This document shows positions 42,000 through 51,910 of a DNA stretch of 64,000 nt, piece after piece. This stretch comes from Hemileia vastatrix (Eukaryota > Basidiomycota > Pucciniomycetes > Pucciniales > Zaghouaniaceae), in assembly GCA_030280995.1 (NCBI GenBank), contig JASXTE010000003.1, positions 50,200,974-50,264,973 of the forward strand, given 5' to 3'. Under the pieces are notes generated by a model. It saw nothing but the letters and a program-made list of their open reading frames with translations. It did not search any database and was not told where the DNA came from. The position numbers and the translations under genes were made by a program. Within the stretch, counting starts at the first letter, position 1. Every line of letters starts with the position of its first letter.

Positions 42000-42545
42000 T
42001 GCGTCTATTTTATGCAAAACTCTTTCAGTCCTCCAAGACTTTAAACTGGCTGATTTCAAGAATAGTCCATTAAGACTCTAAACTGAAAAATCTATGGTTT
42101 CAAGAATAGTCCCCCAAGACTTTAAACTGAGGATTGTTTGATGGTGTAGTCCCCCAAGACTATAAACTGAGGAATGGGTTTTTGTTGTTGGAATGGGTTT
42201 GAAAGATTGGCAGAGGGTATCCACAGGGGGAGCCTCTGAATTTAGCAAAGGCAAGTTTGGGGGTAATTGATGGGCTGGCAGCTCTATTCACAATTACCCC
42301 AGAATGTCAGTTTTTTCTCTGTGTCTTAATGTGGTTGATCTCTGGTACTGGGTTTATGATTTAGGTTTTTAAGTCCCCCAAGATTTTAGACTGAGTGTTT
42401 TTGAGTCCCCCAAGATTATAAAATGGGGATGGTCCCCCAAGACTTAAAACTGAGGGTTGTTTGTGGTTACATCCTATTGAGGGTGTGGTCAATTTTTCTT
42501 TTCTGAATCAAACTCAAGTACTAGTTGAATTACAGAGGGAATCAA
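42000..42545. repeat. 24-bp motif repeats and hairpin between Z1 and Z2
   Basis: AGTCCCCCAAGACTTTAAAC and close variants recur about seven times (42026, 42064, 42104, 42142, 42370, 42394, 42432). Between them, at about 42260-42305, is one copy of the X-family hairpin (TTGGGGGTAATTGATGGG ... CAATTACCCCAGA). This is the same building material as 22010-22770 and 33890-34560. Confidence 0.8.
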
Positions 42546-42549
42546 GAGA

Positions 42550-43275
42550 TTAAATGAAGTGTTCAGAATTAGCCTTGAACTGGTGAATGAGGTGTCTTCT
42601 GTTCTCAATGTCCTGTGGATCTCTAGAAGAAGTGGATTGGAAGTATTTTAGAAGAAGGTGTTTCTGTTGAGATGTGTGTTGTTGGAACTTGGCCTTAATT
42701 GTGGGCAAGTGGTTCGGTGTTGTTGGTTCAATGGATCCTACATTGTTATCATCACTGTCAGAAGATGAAGGAACTGAGAAGTCGTCAGTTTTATAAAGTG
42801 GAAAGAAGAAATAGAAGTTTTTACCATCAGATGGACCAGGGATAGTGGAACTTGTTGTTTTAGTGGTTTTGGAACTCTTCTGGGAAGGGTGTAGATTTTT
42901 GATTAATCTGGGAATCAAGATGGATGGCCCAGAACTTTTGGTGCTGGTAGAAGATGGACCAAGTTGAGGTGGAGGTGAAGCTGTTGCAGAAGATAATGGA
43001 CCAGATCTGTAGCAGGTCTTCTTTCTGGATTGGCAGACATTGCAGGACGTTCTGTATGGATGGACTGGAGGTGTGATGGTGCAGATTAGATTATTGTCAA
43101 TGCAGTATTGGCAAGGACCCATTTCAGAGGTAGATTTGGGAAGAAGGTTGAACATGGTGTTTTGATGAAGAAAGAATGTGGACATTCTGAATTGGAGGGA
43201 GGATGTGGTCTTCCAACATTGGCAGGGGCCTTTGTTGTGTGTTTTGGCGCTGTTTGTGCATGTCTTAATTGACAT
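42550..43275 (-). CDS. Z1: antisense zinc-cluster protein of element X
   Basis: An intact frame of 241 codons whose first ATG (43275) lies inside the 3' LTR. Six cysteines at residues 55, 58, 65, 78, 81 and 88 follow CX2CX6C-X12-CX2CX6C, the spacing of fungal Zn2Cys6 clusters. The order of halves is reversed against Gal4-type proteins: the acidic half CQYCIDNNLIC comes first and the basic half CNVCQSRKKTC second. Then a Ser, Pro and Thr-rich linker (SSATASPPPQLGPSS), an acidic patch (SSSDSDDNNVG) and a basic helical end (QQKHLLLKYFQSTS). It could be a DNA-binding regulator; that is inference. Transcription would have to start in or near the LTR, against gag. Confidence 0.6.
   Translation of the reverse strand: MSIKTCTNSAKTHNKGPCQCWKTTSSLQFRMSTFFLHQNTMFNLLPKSTSEMGPCQYCIDNNLICTITPPVHPYRTSCNVCQSRKKTCYRSGPLSSATASPPPQLGPSSTSTKSSGPSILIPRLIKNLHPSQKSSKTTKTTSSTIPGPSDGKNFYFFFPLYKTDDFSVPSSSDSDDNNVGSIEPTTPNHLPTIKAKFQQHTSQQKHLLLKYFQSTSSRDPQDIENRRHLIHQFKANSEHFI
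43189..43203 (+). promoter_or_regulatory. Element X polypurine tract
   Basis: GAATTGGAGGGAGGA directly before the LTR start TGTGGTC. It marks the LTR at 43204 as a 3' LTR of a plus-strand element. Confidence 0.65.
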
Positions 43276-44337
43276 CTGTTGAAGAATTGGGTATTTTTCT
43301 GGTTTTTTTCCGTGGATATTGTGACTGAAGGTATGTGGGTACTATTATTGGATAGCCCCTGTTTTTCTATATATTTCATGTCTTGATAATATTTTTCATA
43401 TTCTAAGTTTTAAGGGGTCATTTCCTCAATCTTCAGTTACAAAAGATAGCTGTTTAATTTTGTTCTTCGTGTTTTACGGACTAACCTTAAGTCTTAGGGT
43501 TAAGTACTTAGTACCATTGGATAGGGCTAATTTAGCTCTATATATCATGTCTCAATGTTGTTATAGCTTAATTCTGTGTTTTAAGGGTTTTGGTAGTTGT
43601 ATCTAATTTTTCTAAGTAGATTAGGTGTTTTTATTGGTTTTCTGGCTTCAGGGAGGCCGGGCCACTTCAGGCCGCACCTCCGACGTCGGGCGGCCCACGC
43701 ACCTCTGTTTTAGAAGGTTGGGGAGTGCTTGTGGAGGTTTTTTTATTTAATTTGGCTGATACAGGCGCCAAATTTGTTGGTGTGCATGGGCTCTTAGATA
43801 GTGGTCTGTGTGTACATAGTAAATAAGACAGTTTGGGGCAACTTTAATTATCATACAACCATCCGGAGGTGATATCCTTGTTCCTCACTCAGTTTTCACT
43901 GTTTTTGGCCACAATTGGCTGTGTTTGTTGCAAGGTTAGTTCTTCATTTAACTCAACTTTGGCAACAGGTTCTCTGGTATAGTCTTGCAAGCTATATCAA
44001 GTATTATTGCTGTCTCTGGTGTGGATTTTCAGCCTATATCAAGTATTATTTCTGTCTCTGGTGTGGATTTGCAGCCTACATCAAGTATTTTTGTTTTCTC
44101 TTGTGTGGAAATTAGTCTACATTTCAGTTCTTTGGTCTGGTAGTCTTTCTGGGGACTACTTTCTTGGCTCATCAATAAGTCAAGTGTCTTGAAAAGGGGG
44201 CTTTAGCAAACGGGAACCATCTTACTTTAGCAAGTAAATCTCACTCTATTTTTCTAAAGGGAAAGTGGATTTTCTCTCTGGTTTTTCTCCAACTCCCTTG
44301 GTCAAGGCCTATAGCTAGTACTATAGGATTGTCTACA
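43204..44337 (+). repeat. Element X 3' LTR
   Basis: 1,134 bp from TGTGGTCTTCCAACATTGG to GGATTGTCTACA, matching the solo LTR at 16054-17147 over its full length by eye. Contains a GC-rich block near 43660-43700 and three 42-bp repeats at 43993-44118 (TATATCAAGTATTATTGCTG). Followed at 44338 by GTGGTAGTG and the chromovirus gag. Confidence 0.8.
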
Positions 44338-44348
44338 GTGGTAGTGTC

Positions 44349-45240
44349 ATGTCTGTGAAAACTAATGAAAGTCACAAATCCATGCAAGAGGAGATACAAG
44401 ACCATTTGTCCATAGTAAATGAGTTATTGACTTTACCTAAGATTATTGAAACAAAAACCAATCAGAAAAACTGGCCAAATATTGATCAGTACCCAACTCA
44501 GGATGGGGAAGCCAGCTCTGATTGGCAGAATTTTAATTAAAGAATTGAAAATTTAAAATTCTCATATAAGTTACCAGTTGATGAAATAATATCAAAATTA
44601 ATTTCTCTATTCAAGGATGTTGCTTTGTTATGGTTTGAAGCTGTATAGAGTGAGGGTAAAGATTACTCCTGGGCTGAATGGAAGCAACTAATTGAAAAAC
44701 AATTTGGAGTTTCTAAATTCAGGCTCACTCAGCAAAGATTATATGAGAAAACTAGGTATAATCCGCTGAATGGTGACAAACCTATGGTATTTTTAATGAA
44801 TTTAAATAATATATTAAAAGCCATTGAGCCATACATGGATTTTATCTTACAGAAAGATAAGATAATATATAAATTACCTATATCTGTCATAGACATTGTT
44901 GTAGCTAGAACAATAATGGTTAATGAATATTCTGAATTTATTAATGTTTGTAATGTTATATTTTTAAACCATAAGTATGAAGCAAGGTACACCACTTAGA
45001 AACAAAATAATGAACCTGTGAAAAATCAGAATTCAAAAACACTTCAGGAGAAGCAGAAAAAACCTACTGCACCTGCAGTAACTAAAAATTATCAAACTAA
45101 TACTTTTTATAAGTGTAATGAGCCTTGGGTTAAAGGTCACAAATGTGAAAAGTATATAAATACTGTTGAAAATCAGCATGAATCTGAAAATGACACAGAA
45201 AAAGTACAGATTCAAGTGATTATGACAGTAATATCTCATA
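44349..45240 (+). pseudogene. Chromovirus Gag
   Basis: From the ATG at 44349 (MSVKTNESHKSMQEEIQDH), through stops, to the Gag core: DEIISKLISLFKDVALLWFE, WAEWKQLIEKQFGVSKFRL, QRLYEKTRYNPLNGDKPMV and ILQKDKIIYKLPISVIDIV. A decayed zinc knuckle (FYKCNEPWVKGHKCEKY) lies near 45108. Two stops break the chain before 44660. Confidence 0.75.
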
Positions 45241-45262
45241 TAGTGATGAAAATGAAGTCTGT

Positions 45263-45888
45263 ATGTTGGAAGATGATTTGTCCATCTTTGAAAATCCAAT
45301 ATTAAATATGGACACAAATGAATCTTTAATGAATTTTGAGGATGCTGAAATCATTAAGAGTATACAAGCTGATAACTTGAAAATAAAACCTACTATTGTT
45401 CCAGCTATCATTTCTGGAGAAAATGTAAATATAGTATTTGACAAAGGAGCTTCTGGTTCTGTTTTTCTACAAATAAATTACAGAAAATTGATAGTGAGTA
45501 TAAGTCAAAGCTTGAACCCCTTCAAAGTAAAAATTGGATAGTTTTTGGATCAGTACTACACCCCATTGGTAGATACAAAGCTGCTGTTTTCTTTAAATAT
45601 CAACATGGTTATGTTAGAGTGACTTTTTACTTTGTAGTAATAGATAATACTAATTGTAGTAACTGTTTTATCATTGGAAATGACCTTCTGACTAGGTTTG
45701 GTGTGAAATTAGACCCTTTTAATAATAATTTTACAATTGGCATGAATGTTAAAAGGAAATTTAAAAAAAATTCTTTTAACACGGAACTACACATTGAGTC
45801 AGTGATAAATATTCCTTGCAAAGGAAGAGAATCCAATGAAATGGAACTTCTGGAAACGGAAATTTCAAAAGCATCATTTGGCACTTAG
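45263..45888 (+). pseudogene. Chromovirus protease region
   Basis: PTIVPAIISGENVNIVFDKG begins the aspartic protease; the catalytic motif reads FDKGASGSVF where the family has D[ST]GA. A frameshift follows. 45619-45888 continues with FVVIDNTNCSNCFIIGNDLL, which fits the ILG-type second motif, and then KLDPFNNNFTI. Confidence 0.7.
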
Positions 45889-45989
45889 ATAAGTGAAGCT
45901 GAGAAAAAAATATTTTGGACTTAATTAAAGCATTTACAATGGCTTTTGCACATGGGACCAATGAGCTTGGCCTTGTATAATATCATGAG

Positions 45990-47491
45990 AAGAAAATCAG
46001 TTTAACAAGTGATATGGATAATATTCCTGCTAGTCTTATAAAGAAAACATACCCTCCTTCACCAATGATGAGGAAAGACATAGAGGATAATATTAAGATG
46101 TTATTAAAAATGAAAAATTCTTGAGAAGGTTGAAACTACACCAAAATATTCTGTAATATCACCAAGGTTAATTTCTTATGAAAAAGATAAAGCAAGAATG
46201 TGTGGTGATTATAGAGTATTAAATAGATTTACAGTAGATGATATTTAATCCCTTGCCAAGGATTGCCTCTATACATGCTACCCTTAAAGTTGTTAAGTAT
46301 ATAAGTTGCATAGATGGAAGTAAAGGGTACCATCAGATTCGTGTAGAAAAGAATTCACAGAACTTTTTGTTGATAACAACACATATGGGAATATATAAAT
46401 ATGTCAGGATGCCATTTGGACCAAAAAAATGCCCCTTCAGTATTTCAGAAGTTAATGGATTTAACATTCCATAATGAAATGATTGAGGTATGGTTAATGG
46501 TATACATTGATGACATTATAGTGTTCTCTAAGACATATGATGAAAACTTAATCCATTTAAAGAAGGTATTTCAGAAGATGGATGAAATAATAATGACTCT
46601 TGCATCGAAAAATGTAAATTTGGGTTTGAGTCATTAAAAGTGCTTGGTCATATTGTATCTGGCTTACAAATATGTGTAGAACAAAATAAGGTGGCTATAA
46701 TAAAGAATATTGGAACTTCTCAAAATGTAAAGGATGTACAATTTTTTCTTGGTATGTGTGGCTATTATAGACAATATATAAAGAGCTACCAATTAATTGC
46801 TGCACCATTGGCCACACTGATAAAGAAATCAGAAGCTTTCATTTGGAATAATGAAAGACAAAAGGCTTTTGATAATTTGAAAGAATGTTTGATGACAGCT
46901 CCTATCTTGGGAATACCAGATTTCCAATTTTCTTTTGTATTGTATACAGATGCAATTTTTATTGGTCTGGGTGCTGCTTTGCATCAAAAACAAATTATTG
47001 AAGTGGAAATGTCAGAAGTAGTTATTTGCTATATTTCACATACTCTAACAAGTAGTGAATTGAAATATGGTGCTACTTAACTTGAATGTTTGGCAGTAGT
47101 ATGGGCTCTTGAGAAACTACATTATTACCTTGAAGACCAAAAATTTGAATTAATAACTGACTGTAGTGAAGTTAAGTCACTCTTAAACATGAAAACTCCT
47201 AATAGATATATGTTTAGATGGAAATTATCTTTACAAGAATACAGTAGACGGATGACTATTACACAGAGAGAAGGAACCCTAAACTCTAATGTAGATCTGT
47301 TTTCTAGAGTACCTCTACCCAATAATGATGATAATCCTTCTTATGTTCTTGAAGCAGAGATTATTAACATTTATGGCATTTATATTGTAGATCTTGAGAA
47401 TAAATTTATGCAATCAATTGTTGATAATTATGCTTCAGATCCTGACTTGAGTAAACTTACTACAATATTAAATGATCCATCTAATGCTTAA
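45990..47491 (+). pseudogene. Chromovirus reverse transcriptase and RNase H
   Basis: RT blocks: SPRLISYEKDKARMCGDYRV, PLPRIASIHATL, SCIDGSKGYHQIRV, VRMPFGPK, NAPSVFQKLMDLTF, and the catalytic MVYIDDIIVFS. Connection: LGHIVSGLQICVEQNKVAII, FFLGMCGYYRQYIKSYQLIA. RNase H: FVLYTDAIFIGLGAALHQKQ, LECLAVVWALEKLHYYLED and ELITDCSEVKSLLNMK. Frame breaks lie near 46240, 46440, 46637 and 47080. Catalytic YIDD is intact but the chain is not. Confidence 0.88.
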
Positions 47492-48660
47492 ATGAGTTTT
47501 TTAATAAAAACATTGCCACATAAGTATAAAGAAGCATTAGAAAAAGGAAAATTTTCTATTGAGGATGATTTTATATATTACAGGAAGAAATTAAGCAATG
47601 TAATTGTAATTCCCCCTTCAATGAAGGAGTCAATATTAAATATATTTCATGATGACATATTAGGAGGTCATTTTGAGTTCCATAAACATTAACCAGAGTA
47701 AAAAATACAGCTTGGTGGATCAACATGTCTGATTATGTTCAAAAATATGTTGAGACATGTGATTCTTGTCAAAAATCTAAAATATTAACAGGCAAAAGAG
47801 CTGGTTTATTGCAAAAACTTGAGCAACCAAAAGCTCTATGGGAAATAGTTAAAATGGACTTTGTAACAGTTTTGCCAATAGCAGGGCATAAGAGTTATAG
47901 CTCCTGCTGCGTAATTGTAGATAGATTTACAAAAATGTGTAAATTTATTCCTACCCACAAAATGTTTTCTGAAAAGGACTTAGCTTTTCTATGGTGGAAA
48001 TTAATGATAAATATGGCAGGATTTCCCAAAACAATAGTCTCAGACAGAGATCCTAAATTTACTTCTGAGTTCTGTACATCACTTATTGATGTTTCAGGGT
48101 GTCAATTAAAACTGTCTACAGCACACCATCCACAAACTGATGGGCTAGCAGAAATAATGATACAAACCTTAGAAGATATGATAAGAAGGTATTGTTCTTT
48201 TGGTCTTGAATTTAAAGACAATGTCAAATTCACACATGATTGGGTAACCCTTATCCCAGTTTTAGAATTTGTATAAAATAGTACAGTACATCCTGTCACT
48301 GGAAAAAAGCCATTTGAGTTATGGTTGGTTTATGTATCTAATACCCCTGCTAAAACTCTTAATAAATTACCTAGATTGGATATCCATCCAGGTACACAAT
48401 CTTTACTTCAGATGCAAGGATTATGCAGAAAGCATGCTCAAGAATGTATAAATAAGGCATTTGAGTATGAGAAGTATAGATGGGATAAATTCCATAAAGT
48501 AAAAATGTTCAAAGAGGGTGATGAAGTACTTATTTCTACACTACATTTAAATTTAAATTGTAATTTTAAATTGAAGGATCTATTCATTGAACCATTTGTA
48601 GTAAATAATATGTTTGGTAAAAAATGCTGTTTAAGTTATTCTATATGCAACATATGATAG
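47492..48660 (+). pseudogene. Chromovirus integrase
   Basis: Zinc region: DDILGGHFEFHKH ... CDSCQKSK. Core: VKMDFVTVLP (Asp), TIVSDRDPKF (Asp), HHPQTDGLAEIMIQ (Glu). C-terminal part with HPVTGKKPFELWL and FKEGDEVLISTLHLN. Stops at 47692-47694 and after 48276 interrupt it. Confidence 0.88.
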
Positions 48661-48937
48661 AAAACATCCAGTATTTCTTATTTATCTTATAAAACAATAC
48701 CATTCTAATGATTCTACTCTGTTTCCAAGAATATCAGGAAGGCATAAACAGAAACCTGAAGAAATTTTTGAAAAGGTAGAAATTGAAAAGATACTTAAAA
48801 AGAGACACCTTACATAAGAAAAGGGAGTGGAGTATCTATTAAGGTTTAAAAATAAATCAAGTGAATATGACCAGTGGATTCCAGAAAATGAAATCTCTGA
48901 TCTTAAAAATCTCTTGAAAAAATTTGAATCCAAATAA
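48661..48937 (+). pseudogene. Chromovirus chromodomain tail
   Basis: EKVEIEKILKKRHLT, one stop, then GVEYLLRFKNKSSEYDQWIP and ISDLKNLLKKFESK. Aromatic and WxPE-like positions (YLLRF, DQWIPE) fit a chromodomain. It ends at the stop 48935-48937, about 100 bp before the polypurine tract. Confidence 0.8.
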
Positions 48938-49038
48938 TACTGTTTAATTCAGTAAATGTATCATAGAAATTTTAAAATTATTTTTCTAATCACTCCTTAT
49001 TAATTAAAATATCTTAATATTTTTTTATTGTTTTTTTT

Positions 49039-49049
49039 GGGTGAGGGAG
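49039..49049 (+). promoter_or_regulatory. Chromovirus polypurine tract
   Basis: GGGTGAGGGAG, preceded by a T-run, directly before the LTR start TGTCAGCC at 49050. Confidence 0.75.
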
Positions 49050-49380
49050 TGTCAGCCTAGGTATCCCCAGGACTAAGTAATTCTTATGTTTAAAGTAAGA
49101 TAACGTTATTTACATTAAGCATTTAAATTAAATATAAGGTTAAACTACTTATATATATGGTTAAAATACTTATATATATGGCTATAATACATATATATAT
49201 TATTATTCACTATTATATAACTTATAGTAGTTTAAATAGCTAATTGATATCTTAATAATACTTATTAAGGTGTTAATAGAGTCATAATATATTTATCTTA
49301 AGTGATATTAAGTAATTATAGACATACATAAGCTTATATGTATACATAAACTCATATTCAGTGAAATATGTAGTTATATT
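49050..49380 (+). repeat. Chromovirus 3' LTR, first part
   Basis: TGTCAGCCTAGGTATCCCCA to GTAGTTATATT. A second copy of this part lies at 57325-57594. It continues at 52977 after the inserted DNA transposon. Confidence 0.85.
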
Positions 49381-49688
49381 AGGGGGTGTCAGTTCTGGCA
49401 AATCAGCACTTACAAATCCGCACTTAAATTTGACCAAATCCGCACTTAAATAAGTGCGGATTTCCAAAACACACTAGCCCCAATACTGGTGGATTTCAAA
49501 ATGAAATAAGTCACTTATTTCACTCAAATCCGCACTTTCTCAACCAAAAGTGCTGATTTCACCATCAAGTCCCATTTCACTGATTTGTCAGAATCATCCC
49601 ATTCATACGCAGCACTCCGCAGCATAACACTTCATAACTCAAAACATCGTACATCACTTACATCTTCATATCATATCATATAAGAGTT

Positions 49689-50380
49689 ATGCCTTCCTCA
49701 CTTTCAAATCGTGATAAATTACATAAAGCAATGACTTTCATGGCTCTTGAACTGCTCTTGGACTCTGATTGCGATTCTGATTCTGATCTAGAAGAAGATT
49801 TTGTCTTTTTATCAAAAATGGCCACGAAACGTTACCTTCTTCCCAGAAAGCTCAAGTACTTCATACCCCCAAGTACACCATCCAAACACTTCTTAAACTA
49901 TCTACACCCAGTTTTAGAGAGCTGTTCAGGACTTCTCAGGAATGTTTCCTTAAATTGCTTGAGCTTATTCAGGATCATCCCATATTTCACAATAATTCTC
50001 AAAAAGAACAACAACATCCTTCAATTCAATTGGCCATCACACTATGTCATTTGGGTTCAAATGGTAATGGAGCCGCTTTGAAATGTTTAGAAAATGTCTT
50101 TGATTTAGGGTATGGTTCAGTTAACACTTATACCAAACAATGTATCACTGCCATCAACTCCTTGTAATCTCAACTTCTCACCTGGCCAACAAAAGAAGAG
50201 CGACTTGAATCATTTCAGGTTATGCAAGCAGAGGGCTTCCCAGGATGTATTGGTTTTGTTGATGGTACTGCTATTCCTTTGAGCCAGAAACCTGCTCAAG
50301 GTGGAAACAATTACTTTCACATTCTCGTCAAAAATTTTCACCAAAATATTTACAAGTCAAAAAAAATTCTATATCTGTTT
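49689..50380 (+). pseudogene. PIF/Harbinger-like transposase, C-terminally truncated
   Basis: ATG at 49689 opens MPSSLSNRDKLHKAMTFMAL and an acidic patch (DSDCDSDSDLEED). After a frameshift near 49905 comes FRTSQECFLKLLELIQDHPI, then QLAITLCHLGSNGNGAALKC and VFDLGYGSVNTYTKQCITAI, the helix-turn-helix-like region of DDE_Tnp_4 proteins. A TAA at about 50166 is followed by ESFQVMQAEGFPGCIGFVDG, TAIPLSQKP, which carries the first catalytic Asp. At 50316 homology ends; the second Asp and the Glu are missing. Transposase would cut at the TIRs; this copy cannot. Classification rests on these motifs. Confidence 0.8.
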
Positions 50381-50945
50381 TAAAAAATTTGCAATACTCT
50401 CCCCTGCATTTTATTGAAGCAAGGGGTGGATATCACCAAAATTTTTCTAAGTCATCAATTTCACATGTCAGATTTGAAAATTTGGCAATACCCCCCCCTG
50501 CATTTTATTGAAGTAAGTGGTGGAAGTCATCTAAATTTAATATAATTACGTAAATTATTAAATAAATATCTAATATATATCAATTTACCTAGTTTAAATT
50601 AATGACAATCCCTTAAGCCAAAATGCAAATCAAATCTAGAAACAAAAGTTTGGGACTTTCCACAGGTATAGGCTAGAGGAACCCCATGAAACAAATAAAT
50701 GTTATCATGATTACCATTTATACAACACCAGGTCGTGGGCCCATTACTTTAGTTGAGGAAATTGATGCATAAAAATATTTATTAAAAATTTACAAAAAAA
50801 TATAAAATTTTCGATGACAACTCTAATCCCCATACTTTTTGGATCTAAATAAAGTTTTTTTAAATCGATTAACTTTACCTTCTTTCATTACCTTATTGAT
50901 TCTTTGAATCAACTTATGACTGATTTGAAATGAGCAACAAAAATG
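50316..50945 (+). repeat. Conserved module between transposase and Tet-like gene
   Basis: Non-coding, and matched in inverse orientation at 3811-4440. It has two similar sub-blocks (TTTGCAATACTCTCCCCTGC at 50388, TTTGGCAATACCCCCCCCTG at 50481). In both copies its far end abuts the 3' end of the Tet-like gene, so it belongs to the element rather than being a later insertion; it could hold that gene's terminator. Confidence 0.7.
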
Positions 50946-50963
50946 TGTTAAATCTTGACAGGA

Positions 50964-51478
50964 TTACAAACCAGGAGGATCTTTGGTCGTTTGATGATTA
51001 TCCTTAGAAGAATTCCAAATAGTTTCGATGATACCATTTCCCAAACCAAAATCAATGATGCACCGGTGGTCTGGAAAATATAAACCGTGTCATTTGATTT
51101 TAGCTGGAGATGGTATTGGTTGGCCAGTAATTGGTTTGATATATGAGAATATACCAAAAGTAAGAAAATTGGTGTCCTTGGTATCGGTGTGAATTTTATT
51201 GTGAAATCCAGAATGAGTGATAATAACATTAGAAAATAAAAGATATTCGTGGCTGATATCTTCCCATTTGGAGTCACACCAATTTTGTATTCCAACTTTT
51301 GTTGCAAGTTCATGATTTTTTTCAAATGCTTTATTACAGTGCTTTTTGAGTCGAAGAGCAAGAAAAGAGTTAAAGGAAGGTAGAGTGTCCCATAAGCGAA
51401 AATCTTCATCTTTTTGAGCTTTAGTGATATTCTTGAGCAACGAATATATGCCTATATACTTGAAATTCCTAGATAATA
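50964..51478 (-). pseudogene. Tet/JBP-like 2OG-Fe(II) oxygenase, C-terminal exon
   Basis: The minus strand reads NFKYIGIYSLLKNITKAQKD, ALRLKKHCNKAFEKNHELAT, VGIQNWCDSKWEDISHEYLL, then SNVIITHSGFHNKIHTDTKD, where HTD is the iron-binding HxD, and FGIFSYIKPITGQPIPSP. A TGA (51090-51092) follows PAKIK; past it HGLYFPDHRCIIDFGLGNGI, IETIWNSSKDNHQTT supplies the distal His. This order matches the Tet/JBP-type oxygenases that are expanded in basidiomycetes, which oxidise 5-methylcytosine or thymine in related families. Substrate here is unknown. Upstream exons are likely: splice donors on the minus strand at about 52055 (TCAAG|GTAAGT) and 52262 (TCCAG|GTAAGT) are conserved in the second copy. One stop codon makes this copy doubtful. 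Confidence 0.75.
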
Positions 51479-51499
51479 ATCATATAAGAGTTTCAGAAT

Positions 51500-51910
51500 C
51501 CTTATCCTCTAAATATGCAATATAAAAATGTGAAATAAGACAAGTGAAATTTGGAAAAAAGGCTCAACTTCAAAGGTCAAAATCTCAGCAACCACTGAAC
51601 CTAATTCAAACCTGTTTGTGGGAAATAAAAGATATGCTTTAGTAGAATCTTCAGTTAAAGGACATGTGATTTAAATAAACCTAACCCTAATTTGTTACAT
51701 AAAAAAATGAAATAAAAATTTAAATTGGGAAAAAAAAGGCTCAACTTTAACGGTCAATATCTCAGAAACCACTGAATCAAATTCAAATCTGTTTGTGGGA
51801 AATAAAAGGTAGCCTTCAGGAGAATCTTCAGTAAAAAGAAAATTAGATTTGAATAAACCTAACCCTAATTCCGAGTCTGATTTTCAAAATTTTACAAAAA
51901 CTTGAAAAGT
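51500..51910. repeat. Two tandem ~185-bp repeats upstream of the Tet-like gene
   Basis: AAAAAAGGCTCAACTT at about 51560 and 51727 opens each unit; TTTAAATAAACCTAACCCTAA or TTGAATAAACCTAACCCTAA closes it. CCTAACCCTAA equals nearly two telomere-type repeats. Three to four copies of the same unit lie in the second element at 54250-54910. Confidence 0.75.

Larger units (their letters stand above)
30966..44337 (+). mobile_element. Element X: Gypsy-like LTR element with gag and antisense genes
   Basis: Plus-strand order: 5' LTR (30966-31791), primer site, gag (32021-33264), 261-bp MITE, tandem hairpin repeats, antisense zinc-cluster genes, purine tract and 3' LTR (43204-44337). No pol is present. 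Without Copia2 and the MITE the element would be about 7.7 kb. The two LTRs end identically (CTATAGGATTGTCTACA) but differ in length and interior, and no matching target duplication was found, so the two ends may come from different family members brought together by recombination. Confidence 0.6.

Noticed and set aside
43915..44192. Frames with repeated YIKYYCCLWCGF peptides
   Set aside because: They reflect three 42-bp repeats inside the element X 3' LTR, not a protein repeat.
30966..44337. A single intact LTR element with two LTRs of the same age
   Set aside because: The LTRs differ in length and interior, and flanks TCCGT and GTGGT are not duplications, so a composite origin is at least as likely.
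51680..51700. Interstitial telomere array
   Set aside because: Only CCTAACCCTAA, less than two repeats, within each transposon repeat unit; not an array.
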